A stretch of DNA of 35,847 nucleotides from Flavobacteriaceae bacterium UBA3179 (lineage in GTDB: Bacteria; Bacteroidota; Bacteroidia; Flavobacteriales; Flavobacteriaceae): positions 1 to 35,847 of the forward strand of contig DEXR01000052.1 in the NCBI GenBank assembly GCA_002364245.1, written 5' to 3'. Position numbers and translations under genes: made by a program. Position 1 is the stretch's first letter. Each line of letters opens with the position of its first letter. Shown piece after piece: positions 14,905 to 22,634 of this stretch. The notes below the pieces were generated by a model. It searched no databases. It was given only the letters and a program-made list of their open reading frames with translations, and was not told where the DNA came from.

Positions 14905-16833
14905 ATGAAAAAACATGTGCTTGTGGCGTTATGCCTTGGTGCGAGCGTCGTATCGCTGGCCCAAAACAAAAATCCAGAGAGACTGGACACCGTAGAATTG
15001 GACACCAAAACACCAATTGCCAGAAAAAACAGTGGAAAAACAGTTGTTACCATTACTGAAGAAACCCTTGAAAACAATTCAGGACAATCTGTTGCCGATG
15101 TGCTGAACACCGTTTCGGGTATCGAAATTAATGGTGCTCGAAGCAATGATGGTCAAAACCTTAATTATTACGTGAGGGGAGGGAGAAACCGTCAAGTGGT
15201 CATTATGGTAGATGGCGTACAATTGAATGACCCGTCGCAAATTGCTAATGATTACGATTTGCGATTGATTCCGGCTACTTCTGTTGAGAAAATTGAAATT
15301 TTAAAAGGGGCTTCGAGCGTTTTATATGGTTCTGGAGCTGCAACTGCCGTAATTAGCATCACAACAAAAAAAGCTTCGAAAGAACCTATCGCCGCTACAA
15401 TAAGTTCCACCTTGAGCACGAATAGACCAACTGAAAGTGATAAAAACACAAGTCTTCAGTCTTTTACAAGCCACGCAAGTGTTAATGGAACTTTGAACAA
15501 ATTTTTCTACAATACGAGTTTTAGCAATCGATATACAGACGGACTTTCGGCTATTGCGACACCAGAAGGTGAAGACTTGTTTGAAAGCGATGTTTTTAAC
15601 CGTTACGACGGACGCATAAATTTAGGGTACCATATTTCTGAAAACATTACAGTGAGTCAATTTTTCAGTTTTGACAAATTCAAAGCAGGTTTTGATGATT
15701 TTGATTTTACAGATGCCGAATTCCAATCTATTAGCGAACAATTAAAAACCGGTGGCCATTTTGAGTGGAAATATAAAAACGGAACCTATGTTTTTAACGA
15801 TAGCTATACGTGGATAGAAAGAGAAATAGCGTCCGGGTTTCCTTCAAAATATGACTCAAACTCGTATACTTTTGATAATTATTTAAACCACCGTTTTACC
15901 AATCAGTTGCAAGTTGTGGTGGGCTTGAATGGAAATTTCAGTAGCTTTAATTCGTTCTCAATTCCTTTTGGGGAAACTGACTTTAGTCAAGATGTGGATG
16001 AGGACACTGCAAAATTTAATATTATAGATCCTTATGTGAATGCTGTATATATTTCAGATTTTGGTCTAACTGTTAATGCAGGCGCCAGGTTAAATATCCA
16101 TAGTGTTTATGATACTCATTTAGTGTATAATGTAAACCCTTCGTACGCTTTCGATTTTGGGAACAATACCTTAAAGGCATTAGGTTCTTACAGCACTGCC
16201 TACATTACACCATCCTTATTTCAACTGTATGATCCACTTTACGGAAATGAAGAACTCATACCTGAAGAAAATAGAACAATTGAAGGTGGCTTGGAGTTTT
16301 CATCGAAAAAAGATTTCCGCGTGAGCGCTTTATATTTCAATAGAGAAGAAGAAAATTATGTGGATTTTGTGACCATCGACCCAGACCTTTTTATTTCACA
16401 GTACTTGAATATTGATGAAACATTTACCACAAGTGGTGTTGAAGTTGAAGTTTATAAAAAGTTTGGTGACAAGGTAACTTTTCAAGCAAATTATACCAAT
16501 ACTCAAGCAGATGAACGTTTTGCATTACGTATTCCTGAGCATAAACTAAATGCTTCAATTGGTTATTCTATAAGTAAAGGTTTTTATGTAGGGCTAGATT
16601 ATCAATATGTAAGTGAACGTGAGGATAACTTTTTTAACCCAGACACTTTTATGAACGAAATCGTTACGTTAGAGAGTTATGGGATTTTAAACTTTAAAAT
16701 TAACGGACAAGTAACCAAAAACCTTAAACTTTTTGCAGGCGTGAGCAATATTTTTGATGAAGAATATGAAGAATTGTACCGCTACCAAAGTCGCGGAAGA
16801 AATATCCACACAGGGTTTACTTTGAATCTATAG
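14905..16833 (+). CDS. btuB: TonB-dependent vitamin B12 receptor
   Basis: This 642-residue outer-membrane receptor takes up cobalamin using energy from TonB. A signal peptide (MKKHVLVALCLGASVVSLAQ) is followed by a possible TonB box around DTVELDT. The plug domain (about 45-155) includes SVADVLNTVSGIEINGARSNDGQNL, VIMVDGVQLND and VEKIEILKGASSVLYGSGA. The remainder is a beta barrel with many alternating aromatic strands, ending YRYQSRGRNIHTGFTLNL. Length is close to E. coli BtuB (614). Its 5' leader carries a cobalamin riboswitch, and it is divergent from btuFCD. This points to B12 rather than heme or siderophores as the substrate. Confidence 0.94.
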   Translation: MKKHVLVALCLGASVVSLAQNKNPERLDTVELDTKTPIARKNSGKTVVTITEETLENNSGQSVADVLNTVSGIEINGARSNDGQNLNYYVRGGRNRQVVIMVDGVQLNDPSQIANDYDLRLIPATSVEKIEILKGASSVLYGSGAATAVISITTKKASKEPIAATISSTLSTNRPTESDKNTSLQSFTSHASVNGTLNKFFYNTSFSNRYTDGLSAIATPEGEDLFESDVFNRYDGRINLGYHISENITVSQFFSFDKFKAGFDDFDFTDAEFQSISEQLKTGGHFEWKYKNGTYVFNDSYTWIEREIASGFPSKYDSNSYTFDNYLNHRFTNQLQVVVGLNGNFSSFNSFSIPFGETDFSQDVDEDTAKFNIIDPYVNAVYISDFGLTVNAGARLNIHSVYDTHLVYNVNPSYAFDFGNNTLKALGSYSTAYITPSLFQLYDPLYGNEELIPEENRTIEGGLEFSSKKDFRVSALYFNREEENYVDFVTIDPDLFISQYLNIDETFTTSGVEVEVYKKFGDKVTFQANYTNTQADERFALRIPEHKLNASIGYSISKGFYVGLDYQYVSEREDNFFNPDTFMNEIVTLESYGILNFKINGQVTKNLKLFAGVSNIFDEEYEELYRYQSRGRNIHTGFTLNL

Positions 16834-16842
16834 TGTTAAGCG

Positions 16843-16879
16843 AAGCGCCGAGTTTTTAAAGTTTTAAAAATCGGCGCTT
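16843..16879. terminator. Hairpin terminator between btuB and the S41 peptidase gene
   Basis: AAGCGCCGA (16843-16851) pairs perfectly with TCGGCGCTT (16871-16879). The AT-rich interior can extend the stem. It is 10 bp after the btuB stop, between convergent genes. T-runs on both sides are modest, so termination strength is uncertain. Confidence 0.72.
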
Positions 16880-16885
16880 TATATT

Positions 16886-18289
16886 TTAATGTTCTGCCAG
16901 CATAATTTGATACAAAGGCGAGTTAGCTTTGCTTTCAGAAATTTCTTCTGAATCGCTAAAAACGTTTCGTGAAGCAGGTTTAGGAAAGCCGGGTACTATT
17001 TCGGAAAGGGCAGTGGCAAGAAAAGGTTCGTTTACATTGCCCAGCGTACCTAAATTGGCATAGTCTTCATCTATGGCAATATCTGGGGTCAACCCATCTA
17101 CATAATCCGTATTTCCTGAAGCGTTGGCAGTCTTAAACACCAACGGTAGCATCGCGTAGGTGTGATTCGGGTTTGCTTGACTGCGTCTAAAACCGGGAGC
17201 TGGTGCATCGTACAACAAAAAAGAAGCTTGAAATTTCCCAGTCGTATTTTGGCCAATCTGTACTACATTAATATATGGGTTTAAACTGTTAATGACCAAT
17301 TCGCTTGCTGAAGCGGTTCGTCCGGTCGTTAATATGTAAACATTGGTTAATTGTAAACTATTTGTTGCAGTTCCATCGCTTATGCTTGCATCGAAAAGAC
17401 CATTTTCGGCATATTCTTCTTGACGGTCTGGGTTCCATTGTTCGGTATAAAACAGCTCGCCGTTAAATTGTCCGGTAATCATACTGGCGAGGTCCACGGC
17501 TGTTTCCACAGCACCACCACCATTGTAGCGAAGATCTAAAACTAAATCGGTTACACCATCTGCTTGTAAAGCTCCAAAAGCAGCGTTGAGGTCATTATCA
17601 AAATCCCTCGTGAATGAGTTGTACATTATATACCCAATTTTTTGTCCTTGAACGTCTAATGTTTTTGCTATATAAACAGGATTTTCGGTGTATTGCTGTT
17701 TAGTTAATGATGCTGTTTCGCCGGTTGAAGTGATAGTTGTGCCATCAAAAGTAGCTAGACCAATGGTATACGTATCTTGCGATAGCAATGTATTAAAATT
17801 ATTTTCGTTTATCTGTTGTCCATCAATGGTATTAAAAATATCACCACGTTGTAATCCTGCGTTTTCTGCATCAGTATCGGGCAAGACATAGCGAACATAG
17901 CCAAATACATTTGTGGGGTCGTTAGGGTAGCGTACCAGTCCAAATTCCATTCCGTTGCTTTTGGAAACCCCAGATAACTCATTTTCCAATTCTATATAGT
18001 CATCTACCAGAATACTGAAGCGATCTTGAGGTACCGTTAAAAAATCAAAAAGACTTTCAGGTGAATCATAGCTGCTTAAAAAGTTGTTCAGCTCTTGCTC
18101 ATCGGCAAAAGCATCATCGGCAAGCTCTGGTTTGTCGGCTTTATAGAGGTAGAAAAAATTAAGGCCGCGATAAATGAAGTTTTGAATTTCTAATTCTGAA
18201 GCGGCTCGGGGGTTATCATCGGTATCTTCAAAACAAGATGTTGTTAATCCTGCGCAAAAAATTAAAAGTAAAAGTATGCTCTTTTTCAA
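16886..18289 (-). CDS. S41-family (C-terminal processing) peptidase lipoprotein
   Basis: This 467-residue exported protease starts with TTG: there is no in-frame ATG before an upstream TAG, and the TTG start gives a lipoprotein signal MKKSILLLLIFCAGLTTSC with Cys19. An N-terminal helical region (30-105) precedes a PDZ domain (about 110-190, with GLQRGDIFNTIDGQ). The S41 catalytic domain follows: IGYIMYNSF, DLVLDLRYNGGGAVETA, then Ser327 in TTGRTASASE and Lys352 in GQNTTGKFQ. The 25-residue Ser-Lys spacing matches the Ser/Lys dyad of CtpA/Prc. It is divergent from the ECF sigma operon. Confidence 0.9.
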   Translation of the reverse strand: MKKSILLLLIFCAGLTTSCFEDTDDNPRAASELEIQNFIYRGLNFFYLYKADKPELADDAFADEQELNNFLSSYDSPESLFDFLTVPQDRFSILVDDYIELENELSGVSKSNGMEFGLVRYPNDPTNVFGYVRYVLPDTDAENAGLQRGDIFNTIDGQQINENNFNTLLSQDTYTIGLATFDGTTITSTGETASLTKQQYTENPVYIAKTLDVQGQKIGYIMYNSFTRDFDNDLNAAFGALQADGVTDLVLDLRYNGGGAVETAVDLASMITGQFNGELFYTEQWNPDRQEEYAENGLFDASISDGTATNSLQLTNVYILTTGRTASASELVINSLNPYINVVQIGQNTTGKFQASFLLYDAPAPGFRRSQANPNHTYAMLPLVFKTANASGNTDYVDGLTPDIAIDEDYANLGTLGNVNEPFLATALSEIVPGFPKPASRNVFSDSEEISESKANSPLYQIMLAEH

Positions 18290-18444
18290 GGTGTTGGGGT
18301 TTAAAAGTTTAGTCTCATAACCCTAAAATACTTACAATATTGCATTTTATAAAATGGTTTAGAGCCGAAAAAAGATTAATTTAAAACCCAAATATACTAT
18401 AAGTTGGTCTTTTTAAGCCTAAATTATCACTTCTGAAAAAAGAA

Positions 18445-18470
18445 TGTAACAAAAGTTAATGTAGCTCGTC
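18445..18470 (+). promoter_or_regulatory. ECF-type promoter before the sigma factor gene
   Basis: TGTAAC (18445-18450) and CGTC (18467-18470) are separated by 16 nt. An AAC-type -35 with a CGTC -10 at this spacing is the classical ECF promoter pattern, unlike the TAnnTTTG boxes elsewhere in the window. It lies 45 bp before the sigma gene, suggesting that the sigma factor transcribes its own operon. Confidence 0.52.
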
Positions 18471-18515
18471 GTAATTATAGAGAGCCATAAAACAGCTTTT
18501 TACAACCACCAAAAA

Positions 18516-19022
18516 ATGAAACAAAAAAAATTTATAGCAACCGTGCTTCCTTTTAAGGATAAGTTGTACCGTCTTGCAAAACGAATTCTTGTTTCTGGAG
18601 ATGAAGCTGAAGATGCCGTACAGGAAGTGTATTTGAAATTATGGAAAGGAAGAAATAAAATTTCAACCTATAAAAACCCGGAAGCTTTTGCCGTGACCAT
18701 GACAAAAAATTATTGTTTGGACCGGTTAAAATCAAAAGAGGCTTCTAATTTGAAAATTGTACACAGCAATTATAAAACTTCAGAAAATGTAGAAAAGAAA
18801 ATTGAAGCGAATGATGGTGTACAATTGGTTTTTAAAATAATGGAAACCTTGCCAGAACAACAACGCATTATATTACAATTGCGAGATGTAGAACAATTTG
18901 AATTTTCAGAAATCGCAAAAATGCTAGAAAGTAATGAAACCGCAGTACGCGTAAACTTATCGAGAGCCCGAAAAGCTGTTAGAGAACAATTGATAAAAAA
19001 ACACAATTATGGAATTAGCTAA
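18516..19022 (+). CDS. ECF RNA polymerase sigma factor
   Basis: This 168-residue sigma-70 family protein has only regions 2 and 4. Region 2 (about 10-75) contains LYRLAKRILVSGDEAEDAVQEVYLKLWKG and KNPEAFAVTMTKNYCLDRLKSK. Region 4 (about 108-160) contains LPEQQRIILQLRDVEQFEFSEIAKML followed by the recognition helix NETAVRVNLSRARKAVREQL. The next gene overlaps its last 14 bp and encodes a short single-TM protein, the usual arrangement for a sigma/anti-sigma pair. A putative ECF promoter lies upstream. The stimulus cannot be inferred from the sequence. Confidence 0.93.
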   Translation: MKQKKFIATVLPFKDKLYRLAKRILVSGDEAEDAVQEVYLKLWKGRNKISTYKNPEAFAVTMTKNYCLDRLKSKEASNLKIVHSNYKTSENVEKKIEANDGVQLVFKIMETLPEQQRIILQLRDVEQFEFSEIAKMLESNETAVRVNLSRARKAVREQLIKKHNYGIS

Positions 19023-19443
19023 AATAGAAAAATTACTGGATGCCTATTTTGAAGGCAACACCAGTCTTGCTGAAGAAGCTACTTTACGAGCCTATTTTGC
19101 TCAAGATACAGTAGCGCCCCATTTAGCTATGTATCAACCAATGTTTGCTGGTTTAACAGCCGCTAAACAAGAAACATCAGCTAAAGAAGTAAAACTACCA
19201 CAACAAAAACAATTGCATAAAAAATGGTGGTATGGTATAGCAGCATCTGTTTTAGTTGCTATTGGCGTTGCAGGATTTGTTTTTTCTGAACCTAAATTAA
19301 CGCAAGAAGAACAAGAAGCTTTGGTCGCTTTTCAAAAAACAAGGGAAGCGATGCAGCTAATGTCTAAAAACTTTAACGAAGGAGCCGAAGAGCTCACGCA
19401 TATTTCAACCTTTACACTAACCAAAAACAAAATTTTAAAATAA
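19009..19443 (+). CDS. Single-TM anti-sigma-like protein
   Basis: This 144-residue protein overlaps the sigma gene by 14 bp. Its N-terminal 30 residues (MELAKIEKLLDAYFEGN...EEATLRAYF) have the pattern of the short cytoplasmic helices at the start of Bacteroidota anti-sigma proteins. One membrane helix spans about 74-92 (YGIAASVLVAIGVAGFVF), after the basic stretch HKKWW. A charged helical periplasmic tail of about 50 residues follows. There is no HxxxCxxC zinc motif, so it is not a ZAS-type anti-sigma factor. The anti-sigma role is inferred from position and topology. Confidence 0.8.
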   Translation: MELAKIEKLLDAYFEGNTSLAEEATLRAYFAQDTVAPHLAMYQPMFAGLTAAKQETSAKEVKLPQQKQLHKKWWYGIAASVLVAIGVAGFVFSEPKLTQEEQEALVAFQKTREAMQLMSKNFNEGAEELTHISTFTLTKNKILK

Positions 19444-19460
19444 TCTATAATTAAACACTT

Positions 19461-19997
19461 ATGAAAAAGTCACTAATTTTAATCGCTTTATTGGTAGCAC
19501 CCTTTCTTGCATCAGCACAAAATGCTTTCGATGTATTTGAAGATCAAAAAGACGTAACCTCTTTTGTAGCTACTAAAAACATGTTCAAACTCCTTAGTAA
19601 AATGGATTTTGACTCAAACGACCCCGAAGTAAAAGAATATTTAGAGCTGGTAAATAACCTAGATAACATCAAAATATTTACAACCGATAATATTTCAGTA
19701 GCTTCAAAAATGAACGATGCGGTTTCAAAATACGTTTCCGGATCCTCTTCACTTTCTGAATTAATGCGGGTAAAAGATGATGGTAAAAACATTAAATTTT
19801 ATTCAAAAGAAGGGAAAGACACAAATCACGTTAGCGAATTGTTGATGCACCTTACTGGAGACCTTGACGGAAAAGAACGTACCGTAATTATGAGCATTAC
19901 CGGAAATATCGATCTTAAAAAAGTATCAAAACTTACAAAAGACCTTAATGTACCGGGTACCGAAGAACTGAAGAATATTGACAAGAAAAAACAATAA
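19461..19997 (+). CDS. DUF4252 exported protein (first copy)
   Basis: This 178-residue protein has a cleavable signal peptide (MKKSLILIALLVAPFLASAQ). The remainder matches the DUF4252 pattern found in Bacteroidota: VTSFVATKNMFKLLSKMDF, LVNNLDNIKIFTTDN, a long helix, then GKNIKFYSKEGKDTNHVSELLMHLTGDLDGKERTVIMSITGNIDLKKVSKL. The family has no established biochemical function. It is third in the ECF operon, 17 bp after the anti-sigma-like gene and 2 bp before its paralog, and is probably periplasmic. Confidence 0.86.
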   Translation: MKKSLILIALLVAPFLASAQNAFDVFEDQKDVTSFVATKNMFKLLSKMDFDSNDPEVKEYLELVNNLDNIKIFTTDNISVASKMNDAVSKYVSGSSSLSELMRVKDDGKNIKFYSKEGKDTNHVSELLMHLTGDLDGKERTVIMSITGNIDLKKVSKLTKDLNVPGTEELKNIDKKKQ

Positions 19998-19999
19998 CC

Positions 20000-20569
20000 A
20001 TGACACTTACACGATATATTTTAGCCGCTACATTAGCAAGTCTTGCCTTGTTTTCCTGTAATAATTCTAAATCTTTACAACAGTATTTGGTAGATAAACA
20101 AGATGATGATAAGTTTTTAAAAGTAGACTTGGCAACCAGCTTACTGCAAAGTGAAGGCAGTGATTTTACACAGGAAGAAAAAGAAGTTTTAGAGAGTGTA
20201 AAAAAGATAAATGTGGTTGCTTTCCCTTTAAAAGGTGAAAATAGAACTGATTATCAAACCGAAAAGGATAAAGTAAAGTCAATACTTGCTGAAGAAAAGT
20301 ATAAGACCTTACTTAAAATGGGGTCTAACAACCGAGGCGCTACTTTAAAATACACCGGTGAAGAAGACGCTATTGATGAATTGATTGTTTTTGCCAGTGA
20401 CGAAGAAAAAGGTTTTGCCGTATTCAGGTTATTGGGTGACAATATGCAACCAGATAAAATGATGAAGTTGATGAACTCTATTGACAAAGGTGATATCAAC
20501 ATCAACCAGTTGAGCGGAATAGGCGATATCCTTAGTATAGGAAGCGATAGTACAGCTGTTAAACAGTAA
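20000..20569 (+). CDS. DUF4252 lipoprotein (second copy)
   Basis: This 189-residue protein has a lipoprotein signal (MTLTRYILAATLASLALFSC, Cys20), unlike the first copy, which has a signal-peptidase-I type signal. The body shows the same DUF4252 order: a helical N-part with FLKVDLATSLLQ, a KINVVAFPLKGENR strand, a helix-rich centre, DAIDELIVFASDEEKGFAVFRLLGDNMQPDKMMKLMNSI, and a short C-terminus. The pair of one soluble and one lipid-anchored copy suggests cooperation or a complex at a membrane, but this is inference. It ends the operon just before a strong terminator. Confidence 0.86.
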   Translation: MTLTRYILAATLASLALFSCNNSKSLQQYLVDKQDDDKFLKVDLATSLLQSEGSDFTQEEKEVLESVKKINVVAFPLKGENRTDYQTEKDKVKSILAEEKYKTLLKMGSNNRGATLKYTGEEDAIDELIVFASDEEKGFAVFRLLGDNMQPDKMMKLMNSIDKGDININQLSGIGDILSIGSDSTAVKQ

Positions 20570-20590
20570 CACTTTATACTATATTTTAAA

Positions 20591-20624
20591 AAAAAGCTTC
20601 AGATATTTTCTGAAGCTTTTTTCA
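20591..20624. terminator. Bidirectional intrinsic terminator
   Basis: A 13-bp perfect stem, AAAAAGCTTCAGA (20591-20603) paired with TCTGAAGCTTTTT (20609-20621), has a 5-nt loop. A T-run in both directions makes it suitable for both the DUF4252 operon and the convergent purB gene. Confidence 0.9.
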
Positions 20625-20641
20625 TATTAGGTATTGGGAAA

Positions 20642-21985
20642 TTAAATTCCCGTATAATTAGAAGGGGTTATAACCCTCATTTCTTCTTTAACCCCTTCGG
20701 AAACCTCTAAGGTTTCAATAAAATCGGCCATCGATTGTTTTGTGATCGCTTCATTTGTTCTAGTTAAGCCTTTCAATGCTTCATATGGGTTTGCATAGCC
20801 TTCCCTTCGCAAAATGGTTTGAATGGCTTCGGCTACAACCGCCCAGTTTTTTTCAAGGTCTTCATTAAATTTGGCTTCATTCAGCAATAATTTACCCAAA
20901 CCTTTTAACGTTGATTGAAAACCAATTAGGGTATGTCCAATGGGCACACCAATATTTCGTAACACAGTGCTATCGGTTAAGTCACGTTGCAAACGGCTAA
21001 TAGGTAATTTAGCTGAAAGATGCTCAAAAATAGCATTGGCGATGCCTAAGTTTCCTTCACTGTTTTCAAAATCGATAGGATTTACTTTATGTGGCATAGC
21101 CGAAGAACCTACTTCGCCTTTCTTAATTTTCTGTTTAAAGTAATCCATTGATACGTAACTCCAAATATCACGATCCAGATCGATTAAAATATTATTGATT
21201 CGTTTTAGGCAATCAAACAAAGCCGCCATATGGTCGTAATGCTCAATTTGCGTGGTAGGGAAGGAGTGATGTAATCCTAATTTAGATTGTACAAAATTGT
21301 GTCCAAAAGCTTTCCAATCTACATCAGGATAAGCAACTTTATGGGCATTGAAATTCCCTGTAGCACCACCAAATTTGGCTGCACTTTTAATATTGTCCAA
21401 TAAATCGAATTGTTCATCAATTCGCGTAATAAACACGTCAATTTCTTTGCCCAAACGGGTAGGGGAAGCCGGCTGACCGTGTGTGCGCGCTAGCATTGGG
21501 ACGTTTACCCAGTCTTCAGCCAATTCTTTAAGTTTCTTTTTTACGTCCAATAACAAAGGTACATAGACCTCGTTCATGGCTTCTTTTAAAGACAACGGAA
21601 TGGCAGTGTTGTTTATATCTTGCGATGTTAAACCAAAGTGGATAAACTCTTTAGATTTTTCTAATCCCAAGCCGTCAAACTTTTCTTTTATAAAATACTC
21701 AACCGCCTTAACATCGTGGTTGGTCACTTTTTCGGTGTCCTTTATTTTTTGAGCATCTTCTGTGGAAAAGTTGGTGTACAACTTCCGTAGTGCTTCAAAC
21801 TTTGATGTATCAAAATCGCTTAATTGCGGTAATGGAAGTTCTACCAAAGCGATAAAATACTCCACTTCTACCTGTACTCTGTATTTTATAAGTGCTTCTT
21901 CAGAAAAGAAAGGAACGAGATCTTTTGTTTTCGATGCATATCGACCATCTATTGGTGAAATTGCTTGTAATGCGTTGCTAGCCAT
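20642..21985 (-). CDS. purB: Adenylosuccinate lyase
   Basis: This 447-residue enzyme of the fumarase/aspartase superfamily acts twice in purine synthesis, cleaving SAICAR and adenylosuccinate with release of fumarate. The N-terminus LQAISPIDGRYASKT is the typical PurB start. Substrate-binding TSQDINNT (about 120-127) and the catalytic His region RTHGQPASPT (167-176) are present. The superfamily signature SSAMPHKVNPIDFENSEGN begins at 294. The length and sequence fit the E. coli-type PurB. The following gene on the same strand starts upstream of it with a 61-bp gap. Confidence 0.96.
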   Translation of the reverse strand: MASNALQAISPIDGRYASKTKDLVPFFSEEALIKYRVQVEVEYFIALVELPLPQLSDFDTSKFEALRKLYTNFSTEDAQKIKDTEKVTNHDVKAVEYFIKEKFDGLGLEKSKEFIHFGLTSQDINNTAIPLSLKEAMNEVYVPLLLDVKKKLKELAEDWVNVPMLARTHGQPASPTRLGKEIDVFITRIDEQFDLLDNIKSAAKFGGATGNFNAHKVAYPDVDWKAFGHNFVQSKLGLHHSFPTTQIEHYDHMAALFDCLKRINNILIDLDRDIWSYVSMDYFKQKIKKGEVGSSAMPHKVNPIDFENSEGNLGIANAIFEHLSAKLPISRLQRDLTDSTVLRNIGVPIGHTLIGFQSTLKGLGKLLLNEAKFNEDLEKNWAVVAEAIQTILRREGYANPYEALKGLTRTNEAITKQSMADFIETLEVSEGVKEEMRVITPSNYTGI

Positions 21986-22004
21986 GGGTTGAAATTTAAA
22001 GGTG

Positions 22005-22012
22005 CAAAGATA
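22005..22012 (-). promoter_or_regulatory. -7 box for purB
   Basis: On the minus strand this reads TATCTTTG within TTAGTATCTTTGCACC, the same core seen before the alpha/beta hydrolase and DEAD-box genes. It lies 19 bp before the purB ATG. The -33 element is not obvious. Confidence 0.48.
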
Positions 22013-22046
22013 CTAATTTTTAACACCTAACGGCTCGATTTTCACT

Positions 22047-22634
22047 TCAGTTTGTAGGTCTTTTTTTCTGAAAGGCAATAATCTGCTTAATCGTGTTTTT
22101 CCCTCTAGCTTTATACCCAGCGCTGCCTAAGTAAATGTTTTGTTCAATGATTTGCTGTAATTCAGGGTGTATCCATTCAAACTCGGTACCTAAATGAAAT
22201 AATACTGTCATTGCACGTGCTTGGCAGGCTATTTTTTTATCGGTTATCAACCAATCGAAACAACACTCGGTCATTGTTTTTTTATGCGCTTCGGTAAACT
22301 GTAAGCGTAATTCTTCTTCCTCCTTTTTGTAATACGAAATAGTAATCATTTCACAAATATGTGCCAACGGTCTGAGCGTTTGATCACGGGTTATGGTAGG
22401 TAGTTTTTCAAAAAAGAAATCTAAATGAGGTAGTAAAAGCTCTGGTTTCTCTAGATATACAAATTCCAATACCCAAGCAGCTTTGTATGATAGATCATCT
22501 TTTGCAGTAAGACAGTAAGTAAGTAGTTCACCAAATGTTTCAGGATGTGCAATCACCCAATGTGCAGCATCTAACCTGTTTTTTCGGTATGCTTTTGTAT
22601 AAGATAGTTGTTGTAATAATTCAGAAGAACTCAT
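22047..22634 (-). CDS. Alpha-helical (HEAT-like) hypothetical protein
   Basis: I do not recognise a named family in this 195-residue protein. It is almost entirely helical, with repeating units such as LDAAHWVIAHPETFGELLTYCLT, LSYKAAWVLEFVYLEKPELLLPHLDFFFEKLP and ACQARAMTVLFHLGTEFEWIHPELQQIIEQ. Their spacing and small-residue pattern resemble HEAT/ARM-type solenoids used for protein binding. It has no signal peptide or membrane helix. Its start overlaps the sirtuin stop as TAATG, so the two are translated together. Position between the sirtuin and purB may cause automatic annotation as a purB relative, which the sequence does not support. Confidence 0.82.
   Translation of the reverse strand: MSSSELLQQLSYTKAYRKNRLDAAHWVIAHPETFGELLTYCLTAKDDLSYKAAWVLEFVYLEKPELLLPHLDFFFEKLPTITRDQTLRPLAHICEMITISYYKKEEEELRLQFTEAHKKTMTECCFDWLITDKKIACQARAMTVLFHLGTEFEWIHPELQQIIEQNIYLGSAGYKARGKNTIKQIIAFQKKRPTN

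Noticed and set aside
11566..16833. Reading the TonB receptor and ABC genes as a heme or siderophore system
   Set aside because: FecCD-type permeases and PF01497 binding proteins are shared by those systems, but the complete cobalamin riboswitch before the receptor points to B12.
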